NCBI GenBank assembly: GCA_020444065.1
Contig: JAHLLQ010000006.1
Coordinates: forward strand, 248,001 to 312,000
Direction of reading: 5' to 3'
Source: a bacterium
Lineage (GTDB): Bacteria; Sumerlaeota; Sumerlaeia; SLMS01; JAHLLQ01
DNA: 64,000 bases
Positions 1-10,102 of the stretch are shown piece by piece. The notes below the pieces were generated by a model. That model worked only from the letters and a program-made list of their open reading frames with translations. It was not told the origin of the DNA and made no database searches. Position numbers and translations under genes: made by a program. How positions within the stretch are numbered: the stretch's first letter is position 1; every line of letters begins with the position of its first letter.

Positions 1-1
1 T

Positions 2-3000
2 GGTATTCGTGACTGCGAACCGGGAAACACAGAAGTCCGCGAGCGACTGGCTGAAGCCTACGACCGTGCCGGCCAGCACGTAGAGTACATCTCTGAGCTT
101 TCTTCGTTGGGGACCGAAGCACTCGGGACCGGCGATATCGATCGTGCCGAAGGGCTCTTCCGCAGAATTCTGGAACGTGATGCCGAGTCCATCTCGGCGC
201 GTGAAGGACTGGTCGAAGTCTACGCTACCCGTGGCGATAAGCAGGCCGAAGCGGGAGAACATCGTCACATCGCCAGGCTCTACGGAGATATGGGCTTGGA
301 GGATCAAGTAGCGGATCACTTGATCGCCGCGCGCGACGCGGATCCAGACGATCCTGAGCTTCGCGTGCTGCTCGCTGAGCGCATGGTGAGCGACTCGAAT
401 CCGACAGCCGCGATGAAGGAGTTCTTCGACGCCGGCCGGCTCTTCTTCGAACGGGAGAATCCGGATGAAGGCGAGAAGATCTTCGCGCGATTGATCGAAG
501 CCAATCCGACGGATCGAAACACGATCGATCGCATCGCCGGCTGCTATACAGAACACGATCGCCAGAATGCTGCACGGGATCTTTATCGCGATCTTGCCCG
601 TCGTCAGTTGGATGCGGGGAACGCCGATCACGCCGAAGAGGCCTGCAACAAGGCGCTGGAATTCGATCCCGGCAGTCCGGAACTGATGCAGTTGCGCTTT
701 GAGAGCCTGATGCAGTTGGAGGCCTATGTGCCTGCCTGCGATCTGGCGCTGGAGTTGCACGAGAAGCTGGCCGAGAATGAACAGATCGACCAGTCCCTGG
801 AGAACCTGGAAAGCATGCATCAGACCGGGGAGGCGAGCCCGGCGTTGCTGATGGTTCTGGGGCGTATCCTGCGCGATGCCGGACGGCGCGACGAAGCGCT
901 CGAAGTCTTCCACGGACTGCTTGAAGGCGCCACGGATGCATGTGCAGAAGAGCGGGCCGAAATCGCCGGTGAAGTCCTGGAACTGAAGCCGGCGGATGCC
1001 CCCGCTCGGCGCGGACTGGCACAGGCGCAGGAAGAACTGGGGCAAACCGAGGAGGCGACGAAGTCATTCCTCTGGGCGGCCTCGGACTTCCGACTGGATG
1101 ATCAGTTGAAGTACGCCCTCGAGTGCTTCGAAGCGGCTGCGGCGCTGGCTCCGGAGCACGCCGAGGCACTTCGAGGAATCGCCGACCTGCAGTACGAGAA
1201 CGGAAACGATGAGGAAGCGCTCGCAACGTTCCATAAGTTGCTCGATGCGCTGAAATCGCAGAATGATGAAGAAGCGATCCGCAAACTCTACGACCACATG
1301 CTCGAGCTCTTCGAGCCGGGAACGGAAATTCGGGTCGAGTTCGCAGAGTGGCTCGCGTCGATTGAAAAGAACGACGAGGCAATTACGCAGTTTGAGGCGA
1401 TCGAAAAGGATCTTCTGAAGAACGAAGAGGAACTCGATCGAGTCGTCGATGTTCTTTTGCGAATTCTCGCAATCGATTCTTCGCGACGTGAAGTGCGTCT
1501 GCGCCTGGCCGACACCTGCGAGAAGATCGGCGATACGGAAGCTGCTGCGAAGCAATACGCCAAGGCAGCCGAGGAAGCAGCCGAGGCTGGCGAAGCGGCC
1601 AAGGCTATCGAGTTGTTCCGCACGGTGCTGCGCATCGACCCGCAGGATGAGAATGCATGCCTTCGCCTGGCTGAAATCTATGCCGAAGATGGCGAGACGG
1701 ACCTCGCGGTCGGGGCCTTCCAACGAGTTTCACACATTCGTCGTGAAGAAGATCGAGAAGCAGAGAATATCGACATCTTCAGGCGCATTCTGGCTCTCGA
1801 TCCGGCAACCCCCGGCGCACGAAAGCGCCTGGCAGAGGCGTATGAAGCTGCGGAAGATGTGGCGAGCGCGATCAAGGAATGGGAAAGGGTTGCGTCGGAT
1901 CTGCTAGGCCAGTCGCCCCCCGGCGATCCTGTTCCAATTTACGCGCACCTGAAAGGTCTCGATCCAAAACGCCGCGAACCGCGGATGGCCCTGATCGAGT
2001 GGTTCGACGAAAACGATCAGCAGGCAGAGTTCCTGCGTGAGACAGTCGATTTCGTCCGTCTTTGCGAGGAGGACGACGACCTCGACACCGCCGCCGAGTA
2101 CCTTGATCGCGTTCGCAAGGTCTTCCCGAACGACCTGACCGTGGCTGAGCGATTGGCCGAGTTGCAGATACGACGTGGCGAGAACAAGGCAGCCTGCACC
2201 GTCCTCGCCGACACGGCGCATGCATGGGAGCAGAAGGGCGATTCGGAGAATGCCACGCGCTTGCTGCGTCGCGTGCTGGAAATCGATCCCGACGACTTCG
2301 GTGCACGCCGCGAACTCGCCGAAATCTATGAGCACGCCGGCAATACCACCGAAGCGCTGAAGGCGCACTCCGAACTGATCCAGTGGCACCTGGATAAAGG
2401 AAATCGCGACAAGGCGTTGGAGGTTGCAAACAAGTACGAAGACTCAGCGGGGCTGGATTGGGAAGCGCGTCAGGCGTTGTATGCGCTGCTGTCTAGTCAT
2501 GACGACATGTCGGATGAAATTGTCTCTCGCGTAACAATTCTCGCTGAAGAAGCAGAGAACGAGGGCGAGACGGAAGTTGCCCTGAATGCTGCGCTCTACG
2601 GAATCGGGCATGACGAGGGCATTCGTCGCCTGCGTGAAATCGCTGCGCATGCGTATAGAACTAAGGGGAATAATGACGAAGCGGCCCAGCAGTTCGAGCG
2701 ACTAACGCAATTGGCAATGGAGGCAGGAAGTCGCGATCACGCGATTGAGTATTGCCGCGAGCATCTGGAACTCGAGCCGAAAGACGCGAGCATCCACCGG
2801 CGGCTGGTCGATCTTTATCGCGATACCGGCCAGACTGGGCCATATCTTTCCGCGCTGGAGACGCTCTCCCAACTGCAGTGGGAGCATGGGGCACACGACG
2901 CCGCAGTCGAAGCCTCCTTCGAGATTCTCACCAAGGATGAAAAGAGGGACGGAGTTCGCGAGCGGCTGGTCGAACAGCTTCTGGAAATGGGCGATCGCGA

Positions 3001-6000
3001 GCGCGCCATCGCGCAGCTCGACGTTCTGGCAACGCAAGCAGAGAAGGCCAAGGACTGGGCGGAGGAAGAGAAGTACCTGGCGCGGATCCACGAGATGGGT
3101 CTGGAAACACTGGCCATTCTGCGAAGGATCTCGACGGCACAGTGGAAGCAGGAAAAGAAGGAAGAGGCGCGCGCGACCGATGCGACGGTCCTGAAGATCG
3201 CAAGCGAATCGGCATCTCCCAAGGAAGTCATCGACGAATACAGCCGCATCATCGAAGCTGATGCCGACAACACTGCACTGGAACTGGAATTCGCCCGCTA
3301 TCTGAAGGAACATGGTGACGAAGAGGAAGCCGTCGAGCGTTACAGGAGTGTCGCGGCGAAACATGTCGATGATGAATCGATGGAAGATGCAATTCTCATT
3401 CTGAGCGAGCTGGTGGAATGGCAGGATCAACGGTTCGACCTGCTGGAGCAGCTTGCCGAATGGTATGTCAAGGTCGGCGACGAATTCAGTGCGGCCGAGC
3501 TGTATCTGAATGCGGCGCGCGGATACGAGCACGCAGAAGATCTAGAAGCGTCTGCGCGTTGTGCCGAGCGTTCTCACGAGTTAGATGCCAGCAATGCCGT
3601 GACTCTGAGACTGCTGGCGCATGTGCAGGAAGGGCAGTCGAACTTCGACGAGGCGCTGAAGGCATGGCGCACCATCGCGGATCTGAATCGCGAAGCCGGC
3701 AAAGAAGAGCAGAACACGGAAGTCTTGCTCAAAATGCTGACGCTTGCGCCGGAAGACATCGAGACGCGCGAGCAATTGCTTGACTTGTACGAGAAGCTGG
3801 GACGCACGGAAGAGGCTGCGAATCAAGGTCTTGAACTCGCAACGATGTGTCAGTCTGCCGGAGACATGGATCGCGCGACTGAGATTCTGCGCCGCCTGAA
3901 GACCGCGGCGCCGGACAATCGCGAACCGCGCGAACGTCTCGTCGCACTCCTCGAGGAACTCGAAGATACTGCAGGTGCTAAGGACGAGCTGATCGAACTG
4001 GCGGACATGGCAGAAGTCGCCGGCGAGCTTGAAAAAGCGCTCGAATATTGGCAGAAGGCCTTCGAACTGGCGCCGGAAGACACAGCGGTTGGTCTATCCT
4101 ACGCTGAAGGTCTCCGCCAGGCGAATCGCACGGAAGAGGCCGTTGAGCAGTTCCGCAAGATCGCCGCAGTCATTCTGGAAAGCGATGGGCCAGAAGCCGC
4201 AGATACCGTTTACCGCGAAGCATTGGAACTGGCGCCGGATGACCTGGATCTTCGCAAGGAGCAGTTCGAGTGCACGAAGCGCGGAGGCGATGATCTGCAG
4301 ATCGCCGAGGATGCTCTTGAACTGGCGCGGCGCTGCTTCGGTGCAGACAAAGGCGACGAAGCCCTCTCATTCTGCCAGGAAGCCTCGACTCGCCAGCCAC
4401 GGAATGCGGACTTGCGCAAGCGCGTTGCTTCCCTGCAGTCAGATAATGGAAAGACGGATGAGGCGTCGCGCGAATTGCTTGAAACGGCTTCCGAACAGCT
4501 GGAGCAGGCCGAGCCGGAGACTGCTATCCAGATTCTACTCGAAGCGCGCGAAGGGACCGAAGACGCCATCCCGATTCTCCAGTTGTTGGTGCGTGCCGAG
4601 CTCTCGCGCGAGAACACAGAAGTCGCTTTCGACTACATGGAAGAGCTGGCTTCTGCCCATGCCGCAAAGGACGACTTCGAGAGCGTCGAAGGCACATGGC
4701 AGGAAGCGCTGGAGCTCGATCCGGAGAGCATCCGTGCACACCGTGGCCTGGTCGATGCCCTGAAATCGCAGGGCGATGACCGCCTCGCCGAGGCATTGGA
4801 CGCGCTGCATGACTTGAGTCAGTTGTACGTGAACGCCGAGTTGGATGAAGATGCCGCAGCCTGCTACCGCGAGATGCTCGAGATGGACGACGGGCAGTTT
4901 GAAGTTCGGGGCGCGCTCGCGGAGCTCTACGTCCGAATCGACGACAAGCCGGCGGCGACGGAAGAATTCCTCAAGCTGGCACGCGCCCACCGCGAGAAGG
5001 ACGATGCGGAGGCCGCGATTGAGTTCTTCCAGAAGGCGCGCGAGCAGGATGGGGAGAACCTCGAGGCAGTAGAATCGCTGATCGAAGTCACACGCGAATG
5101 CGGCGACAAGATGGGCTTCACGCGCTACAGCCTGGAACTGGCAGAGATTCACGAAGGCCATTCGGACATCGACGCTGCAATCGAAGTCGTGAAGGGTCTG
5201 GTCGAATCGGAACCGGAGAATACGGAAGCCGGTCTGCGGCTGGCGGCTTATTACGAGAAAGCGAATCGGCTGGACGACGCGATTCAGGTGTACCTGAGCG
5301 TTGCGCATACCTGCCTGTCGCTTGGCGAGTACACGGAAGGCATCTATGCGCTGCATCACATCGAGCGCCATCAGCCCACTTCGGTCGAAGTCCTGATCCC
5401 GCTGGGAGAGGCCTTCCTCGATGCCGGCGAGACGAACAACGCACATCTCCACCTCGTTCAGTCGGCCCGGCTTCTACAGCGGCATGATGAGGTCGATCGC
5501 GCGATCGAGGTCACGGAGCGCATCGTCAAGCACGTACCCGATTCGTCTGAATTGCGCACTCTGCGCGCGGAGCTCTTCGAAGCGGCCGACAACAAAGAGA
5601 GCGCTTCGGATGAACTCTCGAAACTTGCCGACATGTCGTCCGGCGATCGGTCGCGACATGTTCAGATTCTCGAGCACTTGTTACAACTGACACCGGATCG
5701 AAGCGATGAGCGGCAGAAATACGCCGATTGTCTGGCGGATCTCGGGCGTGAAGAGGATGCGGTCGAGCAGTTCCTGCAGTTGGCTGCGGAGATGCAGAAA
5801 GACGGAAAGCTGGAGTCCGCTCTGGCGCATGCCGAGTCGGCCCTTGTCGTTGCGGAAGGACGCATCGATGTTCACCTGTGCCTGGCGAATCTTCATCGCG
5901 AAATGGGGAACGCTGACGGCGCGGTGAAGGAGTATCTCTGGCTGGCCGAGGCTGCCACGGCGAGAGAAGACTCCGAAACAGCTCTATCGTACTTCTACGA

Positions 6001-8389
6001 AGGTCTGGAACTCGCACCCGCCGATGTCGATCTGCACAAACGGCTGGCCGAGTTCCATCGCTCTCAGAACGAGCCCGAGGAAGCCGCCAGTTGCTATCTG
6101 AAGGTGGCGGAATTCGCCATCGGCGACGCGGATTTCTCGCGCGCGGTGGACGCGATGTGCGCAGCGCGCGATCTGCTGCCCGAAGATGCGACTATTCGTA
6201 AGAACCTGTCCGGGTTGCTTTTGAAGCTCGGTCGTTCTCAAGAAGCCCTGGAAGAGCAGGTCGAAATATTCCGCATTCATCTGTCGCAAGGCCTTGTCGA
6301 TGAGGCGCGCGAACAACTGGATCGCATCTACGATACGGAAAGCGGAAACTTCGATCTTCGCGAACGGGCCGCTGCGATCTTCCAGGAGAACAGCATTCCG
6401 GAGCTCGCGGCGAACGAGTACACAGAGATCGCGCGGCTTTCAAAGCTGAAAGGCGATTTCCAGGGCGTACGAGATTTCTGTCTGCGTGCGCTCGAGTTGA
6501 AGAGCAGAGACATCGATGCGCGGGAACTCCTCGTCGCGGCGTACAAGCAGTTGGAGCAGATCCCCGAGGCCGTCGAGGTCCTCTCCGAACTGGCGCAGAT
6601 CTATCGCGAGAACGACTCGATCGAGAAGTCGGCCGAAGCGCTGCAGGCGATGGCTCTCTTCCAGCCTCATGCGACGGAACCGCGCGAGCGGCTTGCCGAG
6701 TTGTTCGAGTACCTCGGGCGTCGCGATGAGTTGACGCTGGAACTGCGCGAGCTGGCGCAACTCTATCACGAGCGTAATGACATCGACAACGCGATCCGGA
6801 CATGGCGGCGTCTGCTGGAGGTCAAGCCGGACGACACGCGTGCGCTGCACAAGGTAATCGAGGTCTATGCACAAGCGGGCGATGGGGGCGATGTTCTCGA
6901 CGACTACCTGCGACTCGCGGACATCTACTTCGAGGCGGGCGAATACAAGCCGGCAATCGATACACTCGAAGAGGCGCTGAAGGCGGATGAATCGAACATC
7001 CCGCTGCGGACTCGGCTGGTGGATTGCCTGCTGAAGAGCGGCTCCACCGATCGCGCCCTGGAAGTCTCGCGCGAGATTGCAACGTTGATGATCAACGAAG
7101 GCGATGGCCGCGGTGCACTCGATGTGCTGCAGAAGGTGCGGAGTGAAAGCTCCGGCGATCCGGAGTTCCACCAACTGATGGCTCGCGCACACAGCGCACA
7201 GAATGCCCGAGGCATGGCCCTGCAGGAACTTCGCCGCGCGGCGAAGCTGTTTGAGGAGACCGACAACCTGGGCGGCAAGGCCAGCGCGCTGGAGGAAATC
7301 CTCGAACTCGACAATCAGGATATTCACGTCCACGAAGAGCTTGTCGCCCTGCTGCGCAAAATGGGCCGCCCGAACGAGGCCGCACGACAGCAACTCGCTC
7401 TGGCGGATGTGTATGTCGGACGCGGCCTTCTCGATCTGGCCGAGGCGGAGTATCGCTCGATCGTGTCGACGTCTCCGGACAATCGAAAGGCCTGGACGCT
7501 GCTGTTCTCGACGCACCTGCAGTTCGGCGAAGAGAAGGACCTTTTGCTGGACTACATGGCACTCGCGGATTACCTGCTGGAGCAGCAGAATGTTCACGAA
7601 GCGCTGCAGTACTACAGCAAGATTATCCAGATCTCACCGCGCAGCATCGAGGCTCGCCGCAAGTATATCGATGCCTACTTGCGCGTCGGCGGCGAAAGCG
7701 ATCTGTGCGAGGAGTTCCTTGCGCTGGCCGATCTGCTGGTGGCCAGTGATCGTGTGGATGAAGGGATCGAGTTGTACGGCAAGGTGATGGCACTGGACCC
7801 GTCAAATCGCGAGGCGCGCGATCGACTCTCGGCTACGGAGGCGCGCGTGCGTGCCGGCCAATCGGTGACTCCCCCGCCGCAACCATCGGATGACTCGCCA
7901 CGGCACAAGCCCTATCAAAGCCCAGAGGGTTCGGAAGCCGAAGAGGAGCCGCTTGAGTCGGAGGAATCCACGAAGAGTGCAGCCGACTTCCTGGCCGGCG
8001 CGGTGAACGAAATTGAGGACGATGAGCGCGCGGGGCTGGAACAGGTCGTCAGGAGTTACGAGGATATCCTGGCCATTAATCCGCAGAACGCAAACGTGCG
8101 CGTGAAGATTGCTAATCTGCTCGAACAACTGGAACGCCCGAAGCAGGCATTCGAGCATCTGCTGCTGGCAAGCGAGACGCTTTTCCAGAAGGGCGAAGTG
8201 AACCTCTGTATCGAGGTCTGTGAGCGGATTCTGAAGATCGATCCAACAAATCAGAAGATCCGAGTTCGCCTGAAGCAGGCCTACAACAAGCGCGATGCCT
8301 TCAAGGCGCTGGAGTCTGCGATTCTGTTCACGGACCAGGTTTCCGGCGAGACCGAAACGGGCGGTCCCAGACCCCGGCGTAACGACTGA
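2..8389 (+). CDS. Giant tetratricopeptide-repeat (TPR) protein, 5' end outside the window
   Basis: The reading frame is open from the first complete codon of the window and already encodes TPR-like sequence there (VRERLAEAYDRAG), so the true start lies upstream and an internal TTG at 107 is not the start. At least 2,795 residues remain, almost all degenerate 34-residue TPR units with the usual A/L/Y/P spacing (ALELDPDN-type turns, RLAELYE-type helices), dozens in a row. About 60 residues near the C-terminus (around 7870-8000) break the pattern with a Pro- and Glu-rich linker, followed by a last TPR block. TPR solenoids are protein-protein scaffolds; no catalytic domain is visible. The next gene begins 29 bp downstream on the same strand, suggesting co-transcription. 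Cellular location cannot be judged without the N-terminus. Function unknown. Confidence 0.9.
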   Translation, partial: GIRDCEPGNTEVRERLAEAYDRAGQHVEYISELSSLGTEALGTGDIDRAEGLFRRILERDAESISAREGLVEVYATRGDKQAEAGEHRHIARLYGDMGLEDQVADHLIAARDADPDDPELRVLLAERMVSDSNPTAAMKEFFDAGRLFFERENPDEGEKIFARLIEANPTDRNTIDRIAGCYTEHDRQNAARDLYRDLARRQLDAGNADHAEEACNKALEFDPGSPELMQLRFESLMQLEAYVPACDLALELHEKLAENEQIDQSLENLESMHQTGEASPALLMVLGRILRDAGRRDEALEVFHGLLEGATDACAEERAEIAGEVLELKPADAPARRGLAQAQEELGQTEEATKSFLWAASDFRLDDQLKYALECFEAAAALAPEHAEALRGIADLQYENGNDEEALATFHKLLDALKSQNDEEAIRKLYDHMLELFEPGTEIRVEFAEWLASIEKNDEAITQFEAIEKDLLKNEEELDRVVDVLLRILAIDSSRREVRLRLADTCEKIGDTEAAAKQYAKAAEEAAEAGEAAKAIELFRTVLRIDPQDENACLRLAEIYAEDGETDLAVGAFQRVSHIRREEDREAENIDIFRRILALDPATPGARKRLAEAYEAAEDVASAIKEWERVASDLLGQSPPGDPVPIYAHLKGLDPKRREPRMALIEWFDENDQQAEFLRETVDFVRLCEEDDDLDTAAEYLDRVRKVFPNDLTVAERLAELQIRRGENKAACTVLADTAHAWEQKGDSENATRLLRRVLEIDPDDFGARRELAEIYEHAGNTTEALKAHSELIQWHLDKGNRDKALEVANKYEDSAGLDWEARQALYALLSSHDDMSDEIVSRVTILAEEAENEGETEVALNAALYGIGHDEGIRRLREIAAHAYRTKGNNDEAAQQFERLTQLAMEAGSRDHAIEYCREHLELEPKDASIHRRLVDLYRDTGQTGPYLSALETLSQLQWEHGAHDAAVEASFEILTKDEKRDGVRERLVEQLLEMGDRERAIAQLDVLATQAEKAKDWAEEEKYLARIHEMGLETLAILRRISTAQWKQEKKEEARATDATVLKIASESASPKEVIDEYSRIIEADADNTALELEFARYLKEHGDEEEAVERYRSVAAKHVDDESMEDAILILSELVEWQDQRFDLLEQLAEWYVKVGDEFSAAELYLNAARGYEHAEDLEASARCAERSHELDASNAVTLRLLAHVQEGQSNFDEALKAWRTIADLNREAGKEEQNTEVLLKMLTLAPEDIETREQLLDLYEKLGRTEEAANQGLELATMCQSAGDMDRATEILRRLKTAAPDNREPRERLVALLEELEDTAGAKDELIELADMAEVAGELEKALEYWQKAFELAPEDTAVGLSYAEGLRQANRTEEAVEQFRKIAAVILESDGPEAADTVYREALELAPDDLDLRKEQFECTKRGGDDLQIAEDALELARRCFGADKGDEALSFCQEASTRQPRNADLRKRVASLQSDNGKTDEASRELLETASEQLEQAEPETAIQILLEAREGTEDAIPILQLLVRAELSRENTEVAFDYMEELASAHAAKDDFESVEGTWQEALELDPESIRAHRGLVDALKSQGDDRLAEALDALHDLSQLYVNAELDEDAAACYREMLEMDDGQFEVRGALAELYVRIDDKPAATEEFLKLARAHREKDDAEAAIEFFQKAREQDGENLEAVESLIEVTRECGDKMGFTRYSLELAEIHEGHSDIDAAIEVVKGLVESEPENTEAGLRLAAYYEKANRLDDAIQVYLSVAHTCLSLGEYTEGIYALHHIERHQPTSVEVLIPLGEAFLDAGETNNAHLHLVQSARLLQRHDEVDRAIEVTERIVKHVPDSSELRTLRAELFEAADNKESASDELSKLADMSSGDRSRHVQILEHLLQLTPDRSDERQKYADCLADLGREEDAVEQFLQLAAEMQKDGKLESALAHAESALVVAEGRIDVHLCLANLHREMGNADGAVKEYLWLAEAATAREDSETALSYFYEGLELAPADVDLHKRLAEFHRSQNEPEEAASCYLKVAEFAIGDADFSRAVDAMCAARDLLPEDATIRKNLSGLLLKLGRSQEALEEQVEIFRIHLSQGLVDEAREQLDRIYDTESGNFDLRERAAAIFQENSIPELAANEYTEIARLSKLKGDFQGVRDFCLRALELKSRDIDARELLVAAYKQLEQIPEAVEVLSELAQIYRENDSIEKSAEALQAMALFQPHATEPRERLAELFEYLGRRDELTLELRELAQLYHERNDIDNAIRTWRRLLEVKPDDTRALHKVIEVYAQAGDGGDVLDDYLRLADIYFEAGEYKPAIDTLEEALKADESNIPLRTRLVDCLLKSGSTDRALEVSREIATLMINEGDGRGALDVLQKVRSESSGDPEFHQLMARAHSAQNARGMALQELRRAAKLFEETDNLGGKASALEEILELDNQDIHVHEELVALLRKMGRPNEAARQQLALADVYVGRGLLDLAEAEYRSIVSTSPDNRKAWTLLFSTHLQFGEEKDLLLDYMALADYLLEQQNVHEALQYYSKIIQISPRSIEARRKYIDAYLRVGGESDLCEEFLALADLLVASDRVDEGIELYGKVMALDPSNREARDRLSATEARVRAGQSVTPPPQPSDDSPRHKPYQSPEGSEAEEEPLESEESTKSAADFLAGAVNEIEDDERAGLEQVVRSYEDILAINPQNANVRVKIANLLEQLERPKQAFEHLLLASETLFQKGEVNLCIEVCERILKIDPTNQKIRVRLKQAYNKRDAFKALESAILFTDQVSGETETGGPRPRRND

Positions 8390-8418
8390 GCCGATCGCCT
8401 CTTCCCGGGTTTCCGATC

Positions 8419-10065
8419 ATGGCTGAAGCCAGTACCCGCGTGTTGCTCGACCGCACGACCATCCGGCTGGATGGCAGACCCTTCTTCGCGTTCGCTGCCC
8501 GGATCTTCCTGACTCCTCCAGAGAAGATAGACGAAGCCGTTTGCGATCTGGCGGAAGCCGGTTTCACCGCGGTGATGTCTCCCCCGGCCAGCCCCGGCAA
8601 CCGCAAGACGGTAGAGACGCTGTTCGATGCTGCAGGAAACTATGGGCTGCTGGTAATTCTGGCGGCGGAACCGCGCATGCCCGAGCCGGCCGTCTTCCTG
8701 GCGGCTCAGTACAAGCATCGCCCCGAGCTTCATTCCTACTACCTGCCATTGCGCGAGGATTCCGAGAAGGCCTTTGCGGAATTCTGTTCCGAACGAGATC
8801 ACCTGCGCGCGCAGGATCTGTTTCATCCAATCTGGACGCCGCGTCCTGCTTCGGTTCCGCTCAGCCGATGGCTCGATGCGGTCGAGGTTCACTCAGTGGC
8901 GCAGACACTTGGCGGTCCATTTCCGCGACGGGTGGAATCGGAAGGCCAGTTTCTTCTCACTCAAATCGTTGAAGAATGTGCGCGCCAGACGATCGGGCGG
9001 CCGCTGTTCTGTCACTCAATTCCAGTCGGAGTGCCGGACGCTGCCCGTGAGGCAGGCGTGTATGACTTTGATCCGTGGATCGAGCGACTGCCCTCCCGAT
9101 CCAAGGACTGGCACCCGTATCTGACCGATCTGGGCAATCTTCCGCGCCGGGATTTCATGCCACCGGAACCGGATCTCCTGCGCCTGAGAACTTATGAGAT
9201 CCTCGCGAACCGAGTGCGGGGAATTGTCGCAGACTTCTATGAGTTCATGCAGGGGCGCCCGCCGCTGACCGGTCGCGACCGCTTCTGCGAACTGGCGTGC
9301 ATCGCCCAGGAAGTCGGCGCGTTGCATGATTTCTTCGCCGAAGGCCAACTGGTCCGCGCAGAGATTGAGACGGGACATCCCCGGTTGCGTGCCGCAATGC
9401 TGCATCATGGGGACGACATACTGATCATGCTGTGGCGAACAACCCAGGGCGATGAATACTGGGTCGACCCCAATGCCATGTCGCGCGTGGAGATCACGAT
9501 TCGCCTGGAGTCGCACGTAGAGATGATGGCATGGCGGATGGATTTCCCTGCGGCACAGCCGATCGAGGTCGCGCGCGATCTAAAGGGGGCTGTTCGGCTT
9601 TATCTGCCGGAGGTCGACCTGACGGCTCTGATTCTGCTGACGCGGTCGAATCGCCGGCCGCGTGAACTGGCAGACGGCCTGCGAGATCGTCTGCCGCATG
9701 CCGCCTCGTACCGTGTGCAAGGTGCTGAGCTTCGTCTGCAGAAACACGAACTCATCGGGCAGGAGATGGCGTCCCAGGGTCGCGAGCTGCGGCAACCTCG
9801 CCTGCTTGAAGATGCTCGGGAGGCCGTCGCCCAGGCCCGAGAATTCCTTGACGAGGAAGACTACGTCCATGCCTGGGAATGTGCGAGTGCCGCGAATCGT
9901 CTGCTGCGTTTGATGGTCAATCGGGAGATGACGGAAACGCTCGGCATCAGGAAAGTGGAGCGCGACTCGCGTCTGGACTTGCTGCGCCGAAGTTTCTTCA
10001 CGCTGCCCAGATTCTATCAGGAAGCTCAGCTACCCATAAAGAAAGAGCCGCTCGACTACACTTAG
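8419..10065 (+). CDS. Hypothetical protein with glycoside-hydrolase-like N-terminus
   Basis: The product has 548 residues and no signal peptide or membrane segment. Its N-terminal stretch (IRLDGRPFFAFAARIF, then alternating predicted strands and helices such as GFTAVMSPPASP and YGLLVILAAEPRM) resembles the start of the TIM barrel in glycosidase-superfamily proteins, but I cannot point to a catalytic acid pair. A middle segment (about residues 310-420) looks beta-rich, and the C-terminal 110 residues are helical and Arg/Glu-rich. The ATG at 8419 lies 29 bp after the giant TPR gene, with no convincing ribosome binding site, so the two are probably co-transcribed. The last codons overlap a hairpin that probably terminates the convergent pilT gene. 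The family is not recognised with certainty. Confidence 0.75.
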   Translation: MAEASTRVLLDRTTIRLDGRPFFAFAARIFLTPPEKIDEAVCDLAEAGFTAVMSPPASPGNRKTVETLFDAAGNYGLLVILAAEPRMPEPAVFLAAQYKHRPELHSYYLPLREDSEKAFAEFCSERDHLRAQDLFHPIWTPRPASVPLSRWLDAVEVHSVAQTLGGPFPRRVESEGQFLLTQIVEECARQTIGRPLFCHSIPVGVPDAAREAGVYDFDPWIERLPSRSKDWHPYLTDLGNLPRRDFMPPEPDLLRLRTYEILANRVRGIVADFYEFMQGRPPLTGRDRFCELACIAQEVGALHDFFAEGQLVRAEIETGHPRLRAAMLHHGDDILIMLWRTTQGDEYWVDPNAMSRVEITIRLESHVEMMAWRMDFPAAQPIEVARDLKGAVRLYLPEVDLTALILLTRSNRRPRELADGLRDRLPHAASYRVQGAELRLQKHELIGQEMASQGRELRQPRLLEDAREAVAQAREFLDEEDYVHAWECASAANRLLRLMVNREMTETLGIRKVERDSRLDLLRRSFFTLPRFYQEAQLPIKKEPLDYT

Positions 10066-10078
10066 GTGCGAGCGGCTC
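10045..10078 (-). terminator. Intrinsic terminator of pilT, inside the 3' end of the convergent gene
   Basis: A perfect 10-bp inverted repeat (GAGCCGCTCG / CGAGCGGCTC, 14-nt loop) spans the last codons and stop of the upstream plus-strand gene. Read on the minus strand, the stem is followed by TTTCTTTATG, the T-rich tail expected of an intrinsic terminator. On the plus strand there is no T run. It therefore most likely stops pilT transcription, 25 bp after its stop codon. Confidence 0.7.
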
Positions 10079-10102
10079 GAAGAAGTCTCGTGCGATTGGG
10101 GA

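Noticed and set aside
1-106. TTG at 107 as the true start of the TPR gene
   Set aside because: The frame upstream is open to the window edge and encodes further TPR sequence.
225-1382. Long Arg-rich minus-strand frame opposite the giant TPR gene, and similar frames along it
   Set aside because: Arg/Ser/Pro-rich composition typical of antisense shadows in GC-rich DNA; the plus-strand TPR pattern is unambiguous.
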